DNA from: Pinibacter aurantiacus
Lineage (GTDB): Bacteria; Bacteroidota; Bacteroidia; Chitinophagales; Chitinophagaceae
Assembly: GCF_019130065.1 (NCBI RefSeq)
Contig: NZ_JAHSPG010000016.1
Coordinates: 1-64,000 of the forward strand
Length of the DNA stretch: 64,000 nt
Reading direction: 5' to 3'
Part shown: piece by piece, positions 1 through 8,189 of the stretch
Position numbering within the stretch: the stretch's first letter is position 1
How the letters are laid out: each line of letters opens with the position of its first letter
Position numbers and translations under genes: made by a program
Notes under the pieces: model-generated
What the model was told of the DNA's origin: nothing
The model's database searches: none
Seen by the model: the letters and a program-made list of their open reading frames with translations, nothing else

Positions 1-250
1 TATTTACAAGCCGCCTAAAAACATTTTTTGGCAGTTTATGAGTCTTAGAATACACAAAGAAAGTGCACTTTGACTAAATGCAAATTCGTAAAGCGCAAAG
101 GAAACGAAGAGGTCAGCAATAAATATCTTCGTTTTCTTTGCGCATAGCTTTGAGGCCTTTGCGGTTAAAAACTTCTTAGTGCAACTTAGTGTACTTAGTG
201 CCTTAGTGGTAAGTATTTGAGTGTTTAAATTTTGAACAAAAAAGTTAGAA
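1..250. repeat. Gene-free hairpin repeat region
   Basis: No credible gene. Bases 93-110 and 126-143 form an 18-bp stem (arms beginning GCGCAAAG and ending CTTTGCGC) with one G-T pair and a 15-base loop. Bases 176-213 carry repeated CTTAGTG units ending in CTTAGTGGTAA, one arm of a repeat family found again near 33.35, 51.6 and 60.5 kb. An open frame on the minus strand here is a by-product of the palindrome. Confidence 0.7.
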
Positions 251-1699
251 ATGAGATTGTTGATACGTGCCTTTGTATTTGGATCGCTGGTGTTGAACAT
301 GTCAATGCTTTCACAAGCACAAAAGGTTGCGGTGAAAAGCGGTGTGGCACAGGCAAACATTACACCACCGGTCGGTTGCAGGCTGGCAGGGCATTTTTAT
401 GAAATCATTTCTACGGGCATTCACGATTCATTGTGGGCCAAGGCGATTGTGTTGCAACAGGGAAATGAAAAATACGCTTTTGTGTTTTGCGATCTTATTG
501 GCATTACTACAGATATTTCGTCAAAGGCCCGTACCATGGCTAGTGAGCGGACACGCATCCCGATAAGTCACATTATAGTGGCTGCCACGCATAGCCATAC
601 GGGTCCTCTTTTTTACGGATTTCAACGAAATTATTTTCATGATAAGGCGCTCCAAAAAGGCGGGGACCCACACGAGAAAAACGACTACCCAGCATTTCTC
701 GAAGAGCAAATTGCGAGTGCAGTTACAAACGCAAACGCAAGCATGACAACAGTGAAGCTGGAAGTGCTCATCGGTACAGAAAACTTTTCTCACAACAGGC
801 GCTACCACATGAAAGATGGCACCGTGATGTTCAACCCCGGCCCTTTGAATCCCAATATTGTATCTCCCGCAGGCCCCGTTGATCCTGACGTTGAGATGCT
901 CATGGTTCGCGATGCGAAATCTAACAATGCCTTGTCGGGCCTTACTGTTTTTGGCATGCATGCCGATTGTGTTGGCGGCACCGATATTGGCGCAGATTAT
1001 CCTTACTACCTGGAACAATCATTGAAAGCATATTTTGGTAAAAACTATTTTTCGGCCTTCGGGCTTGGTCCTTGTGGCGATGTTAATCATATTGATGTAA
1101 CGAAGGACCTGCCGATCTATGATTCTGTTTATCCTCAACAATTTGGCAAAGCCCTTGCCTCCACAGTGATTGGGAATGTTTCCAAAATGAAAACGGTAAA
1201 AGCTCCTGCATTGGCGATGTTGTCGCAAAAGGTTTTACTGCCCTTGCAAGTGCCGACGCAGCAACAGGTAGACTCTGCAAGAATCATCATCAATGGATTG
1301 TATGAAGCAAAAGAAACAGGTGCGTATGTAAAGAATGCAGGTGGTGAAGCAGGCGATTTTCTGAAACGTGTGGAAATGAGTAAATACCTCAATTTGGCCC
1401 AGCGCAGGCAAACGATAGAAGAAGAGGTACAAGTATTGCGCATTGACAATGAGACCGCCATCGTTGGCCTGCCCGGAGAAATATTTGCAGAGCTTGGGCT
1501 TTCCATTAAACGGGCATCTCCGTTCAAAAATACCATCGTTATTACTGTGTGTAACAACAGAACAAGCTATATTCCCACACGCAAGGCATTTGCAGAAGGC
1601 AGTTACGAAGTAACCAACTCTATTGTAATGCCAGGTTCCGGCGAAATGCTTGTAGATACTGCGATTGCGCTACTGCGTAAATTGAAGCCGGCGCATTAG
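251..1699 (+). CDS. Exported neutral/alkaline ceramidase-like amidase
   Basis: Predicted secreted member of the neutral/alkaline ceramidase superfamily, enzymes that cut an N-acyl amide bond (classically ceramide to sphingosine plus fatty acid). A signal peptide covers about residues 1-23 (SQA, then Q). The mature protein opens with GVAQANITPPVG, typical of the family, and HSHTGP at 114-119 carries a histidine that binds zinc in characterised ceramidases; FGMHADCVGG, GPCGDVNH and GLPGEIFAE match later conserved blocks. At 482 aa it spans the catalytic domain but lacks the C-terminal domain of full neutral ceramidases (about 650 aa or more), so the substrate may differ. It stands alone, tail-to-tail with the AraC gene downstream. 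Fold assignment is firm; ceramide as substrate is inference. Confidence 0.85.
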   Translation: MRLLIRAFVFGSLVLNMSMLSQAQKVAVKSGVAQANITPPVGCRLAGHFYEIISTGIHDSLWAKAIVLQQGNEKYAFVFCDLIGITTDISSKARTMASERTRIPISHIIVAATHSHTGPLFYGFQRNYFHDKALQKGGDPHEKNDYPAFLEEQIASAVTNANASMTTVKLEVLIGTENFSHNRRYHMKDGTVMFNPGPLNPNIVSPAGPVDPDVEMLMVRDAKSNNALSGLTVFGMHADCVGGTDIGADYPYYLEQSLKAYFGKNYFSAFGLGPCGDVNHIDVTKDLPIYDSVYPQQFGKALASTVIGNVSKMKTVKAPALAMLSQKVLLPLQVPTQQQVDSARIIINGLYEAKETGAYVKNAGGEAGDFLKRVEMSKYLNLAQRRQTIEEEVQVLRIDNETAIVGLPGEIFAELGLSIKRASPFKNTIVITVCNNRTSYIPTRKAFAEGSYEVTNSIVMPGSGEMLVDTAIALLRKLKPAH

Positions 1700-1704
1700 G
1701 GAGC

Positions 1705-1800
1705 AAGTCAAAAGTAAAAAGTAAAAATTCAAAATGGACGCTGCAAGATTATTAACCTTATCGGTCGATTTGAAGATTTTTGACTTTTGACTTTTTACTT
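1705..1800. repeat. Hairpin repeat between convergent genes
   Basis: The plus strand reads AGTCAAAAGTAAAAAGT near 1707 and GACTTTTGACTTTTTACTT ending near 1800, so the ends pair as a long AT-rich hairpin. It fills the gap between two convergent genes and may act as a bidirectional terminator. A related single arm lies near 7075-7105. Confidence 0.5.
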
Positions 1801-2668
1801 AAATCGCCAGTGTCTTTCTGTACTCACTCGGCGTCATGTTTTTTATCTTCTTGAATTGGCGGTTGAAATTTGCCAGCGAGTTGTAACCGCAATCATAAGC
1901 TATTGAAACCACGTTGTTATCTTTTTCTCCGAGCAATTTGCAGGCATGGCCAACTCTTACAACATTCAGGTATTCGGTGAAAGTCATTTTGTGATGCTGC
2001 TTAAAAAAATTGCAGAAAGCAGTAATGCTCATGTTGCCAACTGCAGCAATTTCATGCAATGCAATATCGCTGCTAAAGTTGCGCATGATGTGATCAGTAA
2101 TTTTACTGAACCTGTCGGAGCAATTTGCTGCCTGTACCTGTTGTTCGTAATTAGGATTTGCCAGCAGTTCATATTCCCTGCAACTTGAAAGAATATCGAA
2201 GATGGCGAAGAGTGACGATAATCTTTGCAAACCGTTTTGGTGCAGCATTTTTTTCATCAGGCTGTTTATCTGGTCGCGTGCTTTTCCATTGATTGCCATG
2301 CCGCGTTTGGATCGTTGCAGCATTTTTTTAAGCGGTTCCAGTTCCGGAATATTCAGAAAGAAGTCGCCAAGAAATCCTTCTACAAATTGTATCACAATCG
2401 CTTCTGCTTCTGTTTCACCGTTGCCGCTCGCATATTTTTCATCGCTCACCCACACGTGCGGTAGAGCAGGTCCCATGAAAACAAGATCTTCTTCATCAAA
2501 ATAACCAATGTGGTCGCCCACCATTCTTCTGCCCGTACTTTTGGTAATAAGCACCAGCTCATATTCGGGATGGTAATGCCAGGGATAAGGAAAGTAAGTT
2601 CCTCGTTCCTGGAATACAATAAATGATTTGTCAATTTCCTGCGGTAAGCGACATTCAATAGCTTTCAT
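1799..2668 (-). CDS. AraC-family regulator with cupin sensor domain
   Basis: A 289-residue DNA-binding regulator. The N-terminal half looks like an AraC-type cupin ligand-binding domain (YPWHYHPEYELVLI, about residues 28-41). The C-terminal ~100 residues hold the two helix-turn-helix motifs: the first around ITAFCNFFKQHHKMT, the second around VVSIAYDCGYNSLANFNRQF, followed by the usual MTPSEYR ending. The His-rich cupin and the length fit regulators of carbohydrate or oxidative-stress genes, but no ligand can be read from sequence. It has its own upstream region on the minus strand and no partner on its 3' side except the convergent ceramidase-like gene, so regulation of that neighbour is only a guess. 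Confidence 0.88.
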   Translation of the reverse strand: MKAIECRLPQEIDKSFIVFQERGTYFPYPWHYHPEYELVLITKSTGRRMVGDHIGYFDEEDLVFMGPALPHVWVSDEKYASGNGETEAEAIVIQFVEGFLGDFFLNIPELEPLKKMLQRSKRGMAINGKARDQINSLMKKMLHQNGLQRLSSLFAIFDILSSCREYELLANPNYEQQVQAANCSDRFSKITDHIMRNFSSDIALHEIAAVGNMSITAFCNFFKQHHKMTFTEYLNVVRVGHACKLLGEKDNNVVSIAYDCGYNSLANFNRQFKKIKNMTPSEYRKTLAI

Positions 2669-2816
2669 GGCACAACAATCTTATTAAGTGGAAAATACTG
2701 GATATACGTGGAATTTCAGCGTTTTTTTTGTTGAAAGGCGGAATATTTGTGTGGCCGTTTTTTTACATACATGGTAATGATCGATCTTGCTAGTCGGAGT
2801 TTTAAAAATCAAGATT

Positions 2817-3479
2817 GTTTTCTAGAATATTTTTTGCAAATTGAATATTGAAGTGCGTTTTATTTGTTGCTGTTATGGGCTCCTGAATTAAGCGAAAAAT
2901 GAATAGTTGCTAGAAATGCAAAATGAGACGACATCAAAAGATTAATTATGCTTGGATTATACTTTGCCATTTGGAACGACCTAATTACCAGACTAAAAAT
3001 GGTTCGTCCCGAAGCAAATTGGAAAGTTTCGGGTACTGTGTTTATGACACTGTCAATGTCGGCAAATTTAGCCGTGTTAATAGTTTCACTGACTAGATAT
3101 TTTCCGATAGTAAGGACCTATGAATTAAAACTTCCTTTTCTTGATGGCTATTTTAAAGAAGTCGTCAGTTTTTTGATAACGATTGTTTTACCTTGTTTTT
3201 TACTGAATTATTTTTTAGTGTTAAAAAATCCAAGGTTCAATAAAATCCAAGAAAAAATTAGATTCTATGGCGGCAAACTTTTTGCGGCGTATTTCGCTTT
3301 TTCAATTTTGTTTCCGTTTGTTCTAGCTGTAATCTATGGAATAAGAAATGGTTTTAAATAGAATAGTCTAACGGGCAGAAAATTGCGTGCCGTTGTTGGT
3401 ATGTAGCGAAGGTATCGAGCGCGCAGGTTACCGACAGCTAAGCTGGATTTTTTAGTATATTTTTTGCAAATTGATTATT
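2817..3479. repeat. Direct repeats flanking an orphan gene
   Basis: Bases 2817-2849 and 3447-3479 match at 29 of 33 positions (core ATTTTTTGCAAATTG) and lie exactly 630 bases apart, bracketing the small membrane-protein gene. Just after that gene, 3370-3394 is an imperfect palindrome with arms AACGGGC and GCCGTT. Read together this looks like a duplicated cassette boundary, although shared promoter sequence is an alternative. Confidence 0.45.
2948..3361 (+). CDS. Small integral membrane protein, function unknown
   Basis: 137 residues that I cannot assign to a family. Three hydrophobic stretches stand out: about 29-50 (VFMTLSMSANLAVLIVSL), 71-92 (VVSFLITIVLPCFLLNYFLV) and 110-132 (FAAYFAFSILFPFVLAVIY), with positively charged loops between, so an inner-membrane protein with three helices is likely. 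There is no signal peptidase site. The gene is AT-rich compared with its neighbours and is bracketed by near-identical 33-base repeats, which suggests it arrived as a single-gene unit. It has no operon partner. Confidence 0.6.
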   Translation: MLGLYFAIWNDLITRLKMVRPEANWKVSGTVFMTLSMSANLAVLIVSLTRYFPIVRTYELKLPFLDGYFKEVVSFLITIVLPCFLLNYFLVLKNPRFNKIQEKIRFYGGKLFAAYFAFSILFPFVLAVIYGIRNGFK

Positions 3480-3531
3480 AGATTTCAGTTGTTGGCATTT
3501 GTTGTAGACACTAAAAATTGAAAAGTATCAT

Positions 3532-4044
3532 ATGCATTTTCAAAAATGGTTTTTATTCCTCGTGTGTATAATTTCTTCGTTATTTGTTCGTTCTCAGGAG
3601 TTGCCATCTCTTGATAGTGTTGTTTCTTATTCGTCAAACTTGGGACGTGTATATTATACGCCTGCTGTCTTGGTTGACAACATAAGTTTTTCAGCCATAA
3701 AATTTAGAAACGGGCAGCCGGGAATTTGGTTGAGACTGATGGTGGAAAAAGTAGTAACGGAAAAGGGAAGAAGAAATATAGACGTGAATCCGGATAGCAT
3801 CAGTTTGAAATTAAACAATGAAGTGATTGCTTTTGGAAAAAGTTATAGAGACAGTATTTATTTTTCCAATAAGGGAGATCTATTGGTTAATACGTTCTAT
3901 CTTTTAAACCCAACTGAAATTGAATTTTTAAAAGAAAAGAATGTAACCGACATTATAGTTACAGTTAACAATAAACCGGTAGTCCTGCATATTTCAAAGC
4001 GATCGCAAAAGATGATTAAAGAAATGGCTAATAATAGTTATTGA
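3532..4044 (+). CDS. Exported protein, function unknown
   Basis: 170 residues with a clear signal peptide (MHFQKWFLFLVCIISSLFV, cut near RSQ|E at about 23). The mature part looks like a compact beta-rich domain with alternating hydrophobic residues (IWLRLMVEKVV, ISLKLNNEVIAFG, DIIVTVNNKPVVLHI) and a basic C-terminus. No family is recognised. Like the preceding gene it is AT-rich, stands alone, and its upstream region carries the second copy of the 33-base repeat. The product is probably periplasmic or at the outer membrane. Confidence 0.6.
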   Translation: MHFQKWFLFLVCIISSLFVRSQELPSLDSVVSYSSNLGRVYYTPAVLVDNISFSAIKFRNGQPGIWLRLMVEKVVTEKGRRNIDVNPDSISLKLNNEVIAFGKSYRDSIYFSNKGDLLVNTFYLLNPTEIEFLKEKNVTDIIVTVNNKPVVLHISKRSQKMIKEMANNSY

Positions 4045-4189
4045 AATTGTAAGCATTTCGTAGGGGCGAATTGCATTCCCCTTCGTCCCTGTTTTGCCAG
4101 ATCAAGCAGTTTTTACGTCTTTTTTAAAATCTCTTTAAAGTTTTTTACTTTAGAGAGGTTTTTTGCAATGAAAACAAATCACCCAAAAC

Positions 4190-5344
4190 TTGAAAAACAA
4201 GCAGAAAGTAGCGGTATTACTGGATGTAGCTAGAGCTTATGACAGGGATATACTTGCTGGAATTACCACCTTCAACAAAATTCACGATAAGTTCATTTTC
4301 TTTTTCTTTTCGCCAAAATACGTACATAGTGGCTCGCAAGCGAACGCAATCAACCGGGTAATTGACTGGAAGCCGGACGGCATTTTAACCCGGGAGATCG
4401 ATGAGTTTGAATTGCTGCTGGATTTGGATATTCCACTTATTATATTTCCCCACACAAATTTGTACAAAGACAAAATAAACTCATGGGGCAATAACAAAGG
4501 AGTAGGCAAAACAGCGGCGGATTATTTTATTGCAAAAGGGTACAAGCACTATGCCTTCCTGGGGTTTAAAGATTTTCAATGGTCCATCGAAAGGCAGGAG
4601 GGGTACATTGAAGAAGTGGGCAACGCTGGTTATACAGTCAGTACATTCATTTTTGACAATACGCAACTGTTATGGGAGCGTCTTCCTGCAAGGTTAACGG
4701 AGTGGGTGGAGACGCTGCAAAGACCGTGTGCAATTTTCGCCGTTACAGATGAGTTGAATATGCACTTGTTGAACGCAATAAATCAAACCGAATCAAGGGT
4801 GCCCGACGATTTTTCGATTTTGGGAGTTGATAACGACGAGATGCTTTGCGATATGGCAAGCCCTACGCTATCAAGCATTGACCAAAATGCAAAAGAGACC
4901 GGCTTTGAAGCAGCCTCAGCTTTGAGCAGATGGATAGAACATGGTGAAAAACCTGTAGGCGATATTGTTTCGGAGCCGGGAACTGTTATTACCCGTGGCT
5001 CCACAAGTGCATTGGCTATTGATGACGAACAGGTGCGTGCTGCGTTGCATTATATTACCAATGCTGCTCCTTCAAAGGATATTTCTGTTGATGATGTTGT
5101 GAATGTCACCACATTGTCTCGCCGCATTCTCGAAAAAAGATTTCAATCGCTCATTAAAAGTTCTGTGCTTGAAGAAATAAAGAAAGTAAGGATTCAGAGA
5201 ATTAAGTTCCTGCTAGAAAATTCTGAACTTACTATTCAACAAATTGCTGATGAATTAAACTTCAGAAATTTCGACAATATCACCCGGTATTTTAAACAGT
5301 ACGCCGGAATGAATCCTAAAGATTATCGTAATAAATTTAAATAG
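4190..5344 (+). CDS. XylR-like regulator (LacI-type sensor plus AraC HTH)
   Basis: 384-residue transcription factor of the XylR type: an N-terminal LacI-like periplasmic-binding fold (about 1-270, starting KVAVLLDVARAYDRDILAGI) fused to a C-terminal AraC DNA-binding domain (about 285-384, with LSRRILEKRFQSLI and IQQIADELNFRNFDNITRYF). This family senses a free sugar directly. The frame opens with TTG at 4190, which matches the usual family N-terminus closely; an ATG at 4168 is in another frame and yields only a 21-codon overlapping ORF. It lies directly upstream of a sugar porter, a ROK kinase and a mannose-6-phosphate isomerase-like gene, so it very probably controls them. Confidence 0.9.
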   Translation: MKNKQKVAVLLDVARAYDRDILAGITTFNKIHDKFIFFFFSPKYVHSGSQANAINRVIDWKPDGILTREIDEFELLLDLDIPLIIFPHTNLYKDKINSWGNNKGVGKTAADYFIAKGYKHYAFLGFKDFQWSIERQEGYIEEVGNAGYTVSTFIFDNTQLLWERLPARLTEWVETLQRPCAIFAVTDELNMHLLNAINQTESRVPDDFSILGVDNDEMLCDMASPTLSSIDQNAKETGFEAASALSRWIEHGEKPVGDIVSEPGTVITRGSTSALAIDDEQVRAALHYITNAAPSKDISVDDVVNVTTLSRRILEKRFQSLIKSSVLEEIKKVRIQRIKFLLENSELTIQQIADELNFRNFDNITRYFKQYAGMNPKDYRNKFK

Positions 5345-5625
5345 CCGGAGACGATCAGGAATTAGGAGTTAGAAATTAGGAATTAGGAGTTAGGGATTCT
5401 TTAGGGGCAATACAACACCAGACCCGGAACCTTCAACGGGTGGCCCATCTCTCTTCGCAAAATGACTGTTTTTTGTCGTAAACTGACATAACTTAAGGCC
5501 CTGACCTATGTTAACTTGCTCTTGAGGTCAGAAAAATGACCTGGATCAATAAAAAAACTATTAAAAAAAGAAGGAACTTACCGAAACGATTGACTTGAGT
5601 CAGTTCACTTTTTAACACTTGCTAT
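5345..5625. promoter_or_regulatory. Putative control region of the hexose operon
   Basis: The first part (5357-5392) is a dispersed repeat built of AATTAGGAGTTAG units. Further on are three half-sites of one motif: CTGACCT at 5501-5507, AGGTCAG at 5525-5531 and TGACCT at 5537-5542, giving inverted pairs with 17- and 5-base spacers about 85-125 bases before the transporter start. They are a plausible binding site for the adjacent XylR-like regulator. I see no clear TAnnTTTG promoter. Confidence 0.4.
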
Positions 5626-7029
5626 ATGGAGAATTCTACAACAGGAATAAATGCCGCTGCTGAGATATTGGAATTTACGGCGGAAGAAAGCGCTGCTGCC
5701 TTTATCAATAAAAAATTCATCATTCTTGTCAGCGGAGTGGCTGCATTGGGCGGCTTGCTATTTGGTTTTGACACCGCAATTATTTCGGGAGCCATTCCCT
5801 ACATTACCTCCTATTTTTCACTTAACGAATATTGGATCGGATGGGCCGTTGGCTCTATACTGATCGGTTGTGGAGTAGGCGCAATGCTGGCCGGTAAGCT
5901 TGCCGACAAGTACGGCCGACGCTACATGTTGATCATCTGTGCAATTTTGTTTGCCGCATCAGGAATTGGTGCAGGACTCTCAACCAATCTTACAGAGTTC
6001 ATCATTTTTCGTTTGATTGGCGGATTGGGCGTTGGTGCCGCTGCAATGGTATCGCCGATGTACATTGCAGAAATAGCACCCGCAAAATGGCGCGGAAGGC
6101 TGGTAGCCTGTTATCAGCTTGCCATTGTATCCGGAATTCTGATCGCTTATTTTGCCAATTTTATTTTTGATGGAACCGGTGTAAATAACTGGCGATGGAT
6201 GTTTGCCTCCCAGGCCGCGCCTTCCTTGTTATTCTTTTTATTGTTACTCCTCGTTCCCGAAACGCCCCGTTGGCTCATCATGAAGCAAAGAAATGCAGAA
6301 GCAGAAAAAATTCTGAAGAAAGTTTTAGGCAATTCGCCAGTTGAAGCAGAGATGAGGATAATAAAGGACAGCTTTCATAATGCGAAAAGCGTTTCATTAA
6401 AACAATTATTCAGCAAGACTTATAGACCCGTTTTGTATCTCGGTATCACAGTCGCGATATTCCAGCAGGTAACCGGCATCAACTCGATCATTTATTACGC
6501 ACCGGAGATCTTCAGAGAAACAGGGCTCGACAGCTCCTCCTCACTTATGCAAACCATTGGCATTGGGGTTATCAATATTCTATCCACTATTGGGGCAATT
6601 GCACTGGTAGACAGGATAGGCCGCAAAAAACTTTTGTTGATCGGAACCGTAATGATGGGTATTTCACTTGTAGCAGTGGGCCTTTGTTTTGAGTACCATT
6701 ATTACGACCATTATCTTGTACTCATTTTCATGTTGCTGTACGTGGCATCTTTTGGTTGCACACTCGGCGCCGTAGTGTGGGTGTATCTTGCAGAAATTTT
6801 TCCTAACCTTATCCGCAGTCTCGCACTTTCTGTTGCCACGCTTGCCTTGTGGTTGGCCGATTTCGCAGTTACCTTAACCTTCCCTGTGATGAGAACGCAT
6901 TTAGGCACATCCTATACAATGTTTTGCTATGCAGCATTGTGTGTTGTGGCGTTTGTGTATATGCTGTTTAAAGTAAAAGAAACAAAGGGACAGTCGCTGG
7001 AGGATATTGAAACATTGTTTATTCATTAA
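5626..7029 (+). CDS. MFS sugar porter (sugar:H+ symporter type)
   Basis: 467-residue inner-membrane transporter of the sugar porter family (relatives: XylE, GalP, GLUT). Twelve membrane segments are expected. Family signatures are present in order: GLLFGFDTAIISGAI in TM1, GRR after TM2-3 (KYGRRYM), PETPRWLI after TM6, QQVTGINSIIYYAPEIF in TM7, DRIGRKKLL, and KETKGQSLEDIE at the C-terminus. The N-terminus is slightly extended (about 25 residues before TM1). It is followed by a kinase and a sugar-phosphate isomerase, which implies uptake of a free hexose that is then phosphorylated inside. The exact sugar cannot be read from sequence; mannose is suggested by the neighbours. Confidence 0.92.
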   Translation: MENSTTGINAAAEILEFTAEESAAAFINKKFIILVSGVAALGGLLFGFDTAIISGAIPYITSYFSLNEYWIGWAVGSILIGCGVGAMLAGKLADKYGRRYMLIICAILFAASGIGAGLSTNLTEFIIFRLIGGLGVGAAAMVSPMYIAEIAPAKWRGRLVACYQLAIVSGILIAYFANFIFDGTGVNNWRWMFASQAAPSLLFFLLLLLVPETPRWLIMKQRNAEAEKILKKVLGNSPVEAEMRIIKDSFHNAKSVSLKQLFSKTYRPVLYLGITVAIFQQVTGINSIIYYAPEIFRETGLDSSSSLMQTIGIGVINILSTIGAIALVDRIGRKKLLLIGTVMMGISLVAVGLCFEYHYYDHYLVLIFMLLYVASFGCTLGAVVWVYLAEIFPNLIRSLALSVATLALWLADFAVTLTFPVMRTHLGTSYTMFCYAALCVVAFVYMLFKVKETKGQSLEDIETLFIH

Positions 7030-7173
7030 GTAATTAGGAATTAAAAATTCTCTATGTGTTGCATAGGTTAAACACTTTTGACTTTTTAATTTTTCCTTTT
7101 GACTTCATAATAAAAGTGTCGGCGAAACATTGAAAAGCCGACCGGCAATTTAAGTTGAAAATTTTCAGAAGAT

Positions 7174-8094
7174 ATGAACAGTCATGTGGTGATAGGTGCA
7201 GATGTTGGCGGCTCGCATATAACGGCTGCGGCAGTGGAACTCCAATCAGGGAAAATAATAGCAGGCTCTACTTACAAACAAAAAGTGAATGCGGCAGCGG
7301 CACCAGAAGAGATTATTACTTGCTGGGCCAAAGCAATTAAAGCATCAATGAATGCAAGCGAAGAAGTAATTGAAGCCATTGGTATTGCTATGCCGGGGCC
7401 GTTTGACTACGCCAATGGAATTTCGTACATACGCGGATTGGCAAAATATGAGTCCCTATATGGTCTCAACGTTAAAGAACTGCTCAAAGAAGAACTAAAA
7501 TTTCCGGGCGAAATATATTTTGAAAACGATGCCTCCTGCTTTGGTATTGGTGAAAGTTGGCTTGGAGAAGGCGCGGGCTGTAAACGCGTTGTAGCAGTTA
7601 CTTTAGGCACAGGACTTGGCAGCGCATTTGTTAGCGACTGCGAAGTGCAAAAAACCGGAAACGAGATTCCTGAAGACGGCTACCTATATAAACTGCCATA
7701 CAAACAGGGTATCGCAGAAGATTATATTTCTTCCCGCTGGCTCATCAAAACATTCAATGATGAAACAGGAAGTAAAATAACAGAAGTAAAAGAAATCAAT
7801 GAACTCGCTTTAAGTGGAAATATATCTGCACAACAATTATTCTGTCAAATGGGAACGATGCTCGGAGAGGTACTCACACCGTGGCTCACCAGGTTCAATG
7901 CTCAACGCTTGGTTATTGGAGGCAATGTCAGGAACGCGCATTCATTTTTTTTACCCTCATTGAAAAAAGTGCTTGAAACAAATCAAGTAAACACCGGCGT
8001 TTACATTTCAACCAAAGGTGAAGAATCTGCCATTGCCGGCGCTGCTTATTTATGCAGCCAATTTTTTGTTTCGAAAACATCAACCGCTAAATAA
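7174..8094 (+). CDS. ROK-family sugar kinase
   Basis: 306-residue cytoplasmic kinase of the ROK family. The ATP-binding start IGADVGGSHITAAAV fits the DxGxT-type phosphate motif, END in FENDASCFGIGESWLG supplies the catalytic aspartate, and VTLGTGLGSAF is the second phosphate loop. The usual ROK zinc motif (CxCGxxGCxE) is absent: the equivalent stretch reads YKLPYKQGIAEDYIS. It therefore belongs to a zinc-less ROK branch. Placed between a hexose porter and a mannose-6-phosphate isomerase-like protein, it most likely makes a hexose 6-phosphate (manno-, gluco- or fructokinase). It is separated from the porter by 144 bases with no strong terminator and probably shares its transcript. Confidence 0.88.
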   Translation: MNSHVVIGADVGGSHITAAAVELQSGKIIAGSTYKQKVNAAAAPEEIITCWAKAIKASMNASEEVIEAIGIAMPGPFDYANGISYIRGLAKYESLYGLNVKELLKEELKFPGEIYFENDASCFGIGESWLGEGAGCKRVVAVTLGTGLGSAFVSDCEVQKTGNEIPEDGYLYKLPYKQGIAEDYISSRWLIKTFNDETGSKITEVKEINELALSGNISAQQLFCQMGTMLGEVLTPWLTRFNAQRLVIGGNVRNAHSFFLPSLKKVLETNQVNTGVYISTKGEESAIAGAAYLCSQFFVSKTSTAK

Positions 8095-8189
8095 CTATTC
8101 TAAAAACATCGACAAGAGGCAACAGATGTGGAAACGCTTGATAAAACCAGTTAATCAGCGTCGCCTTGGGTGCCACCAAATAAAAAGAT

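Noticed and set aside
4-360. 118-codon open frame on the minus strand at the left edge
   Set aside because: It overlaps the ceramidase-like gene start and consists of translated hairpin repeats; composition is not protein-like.
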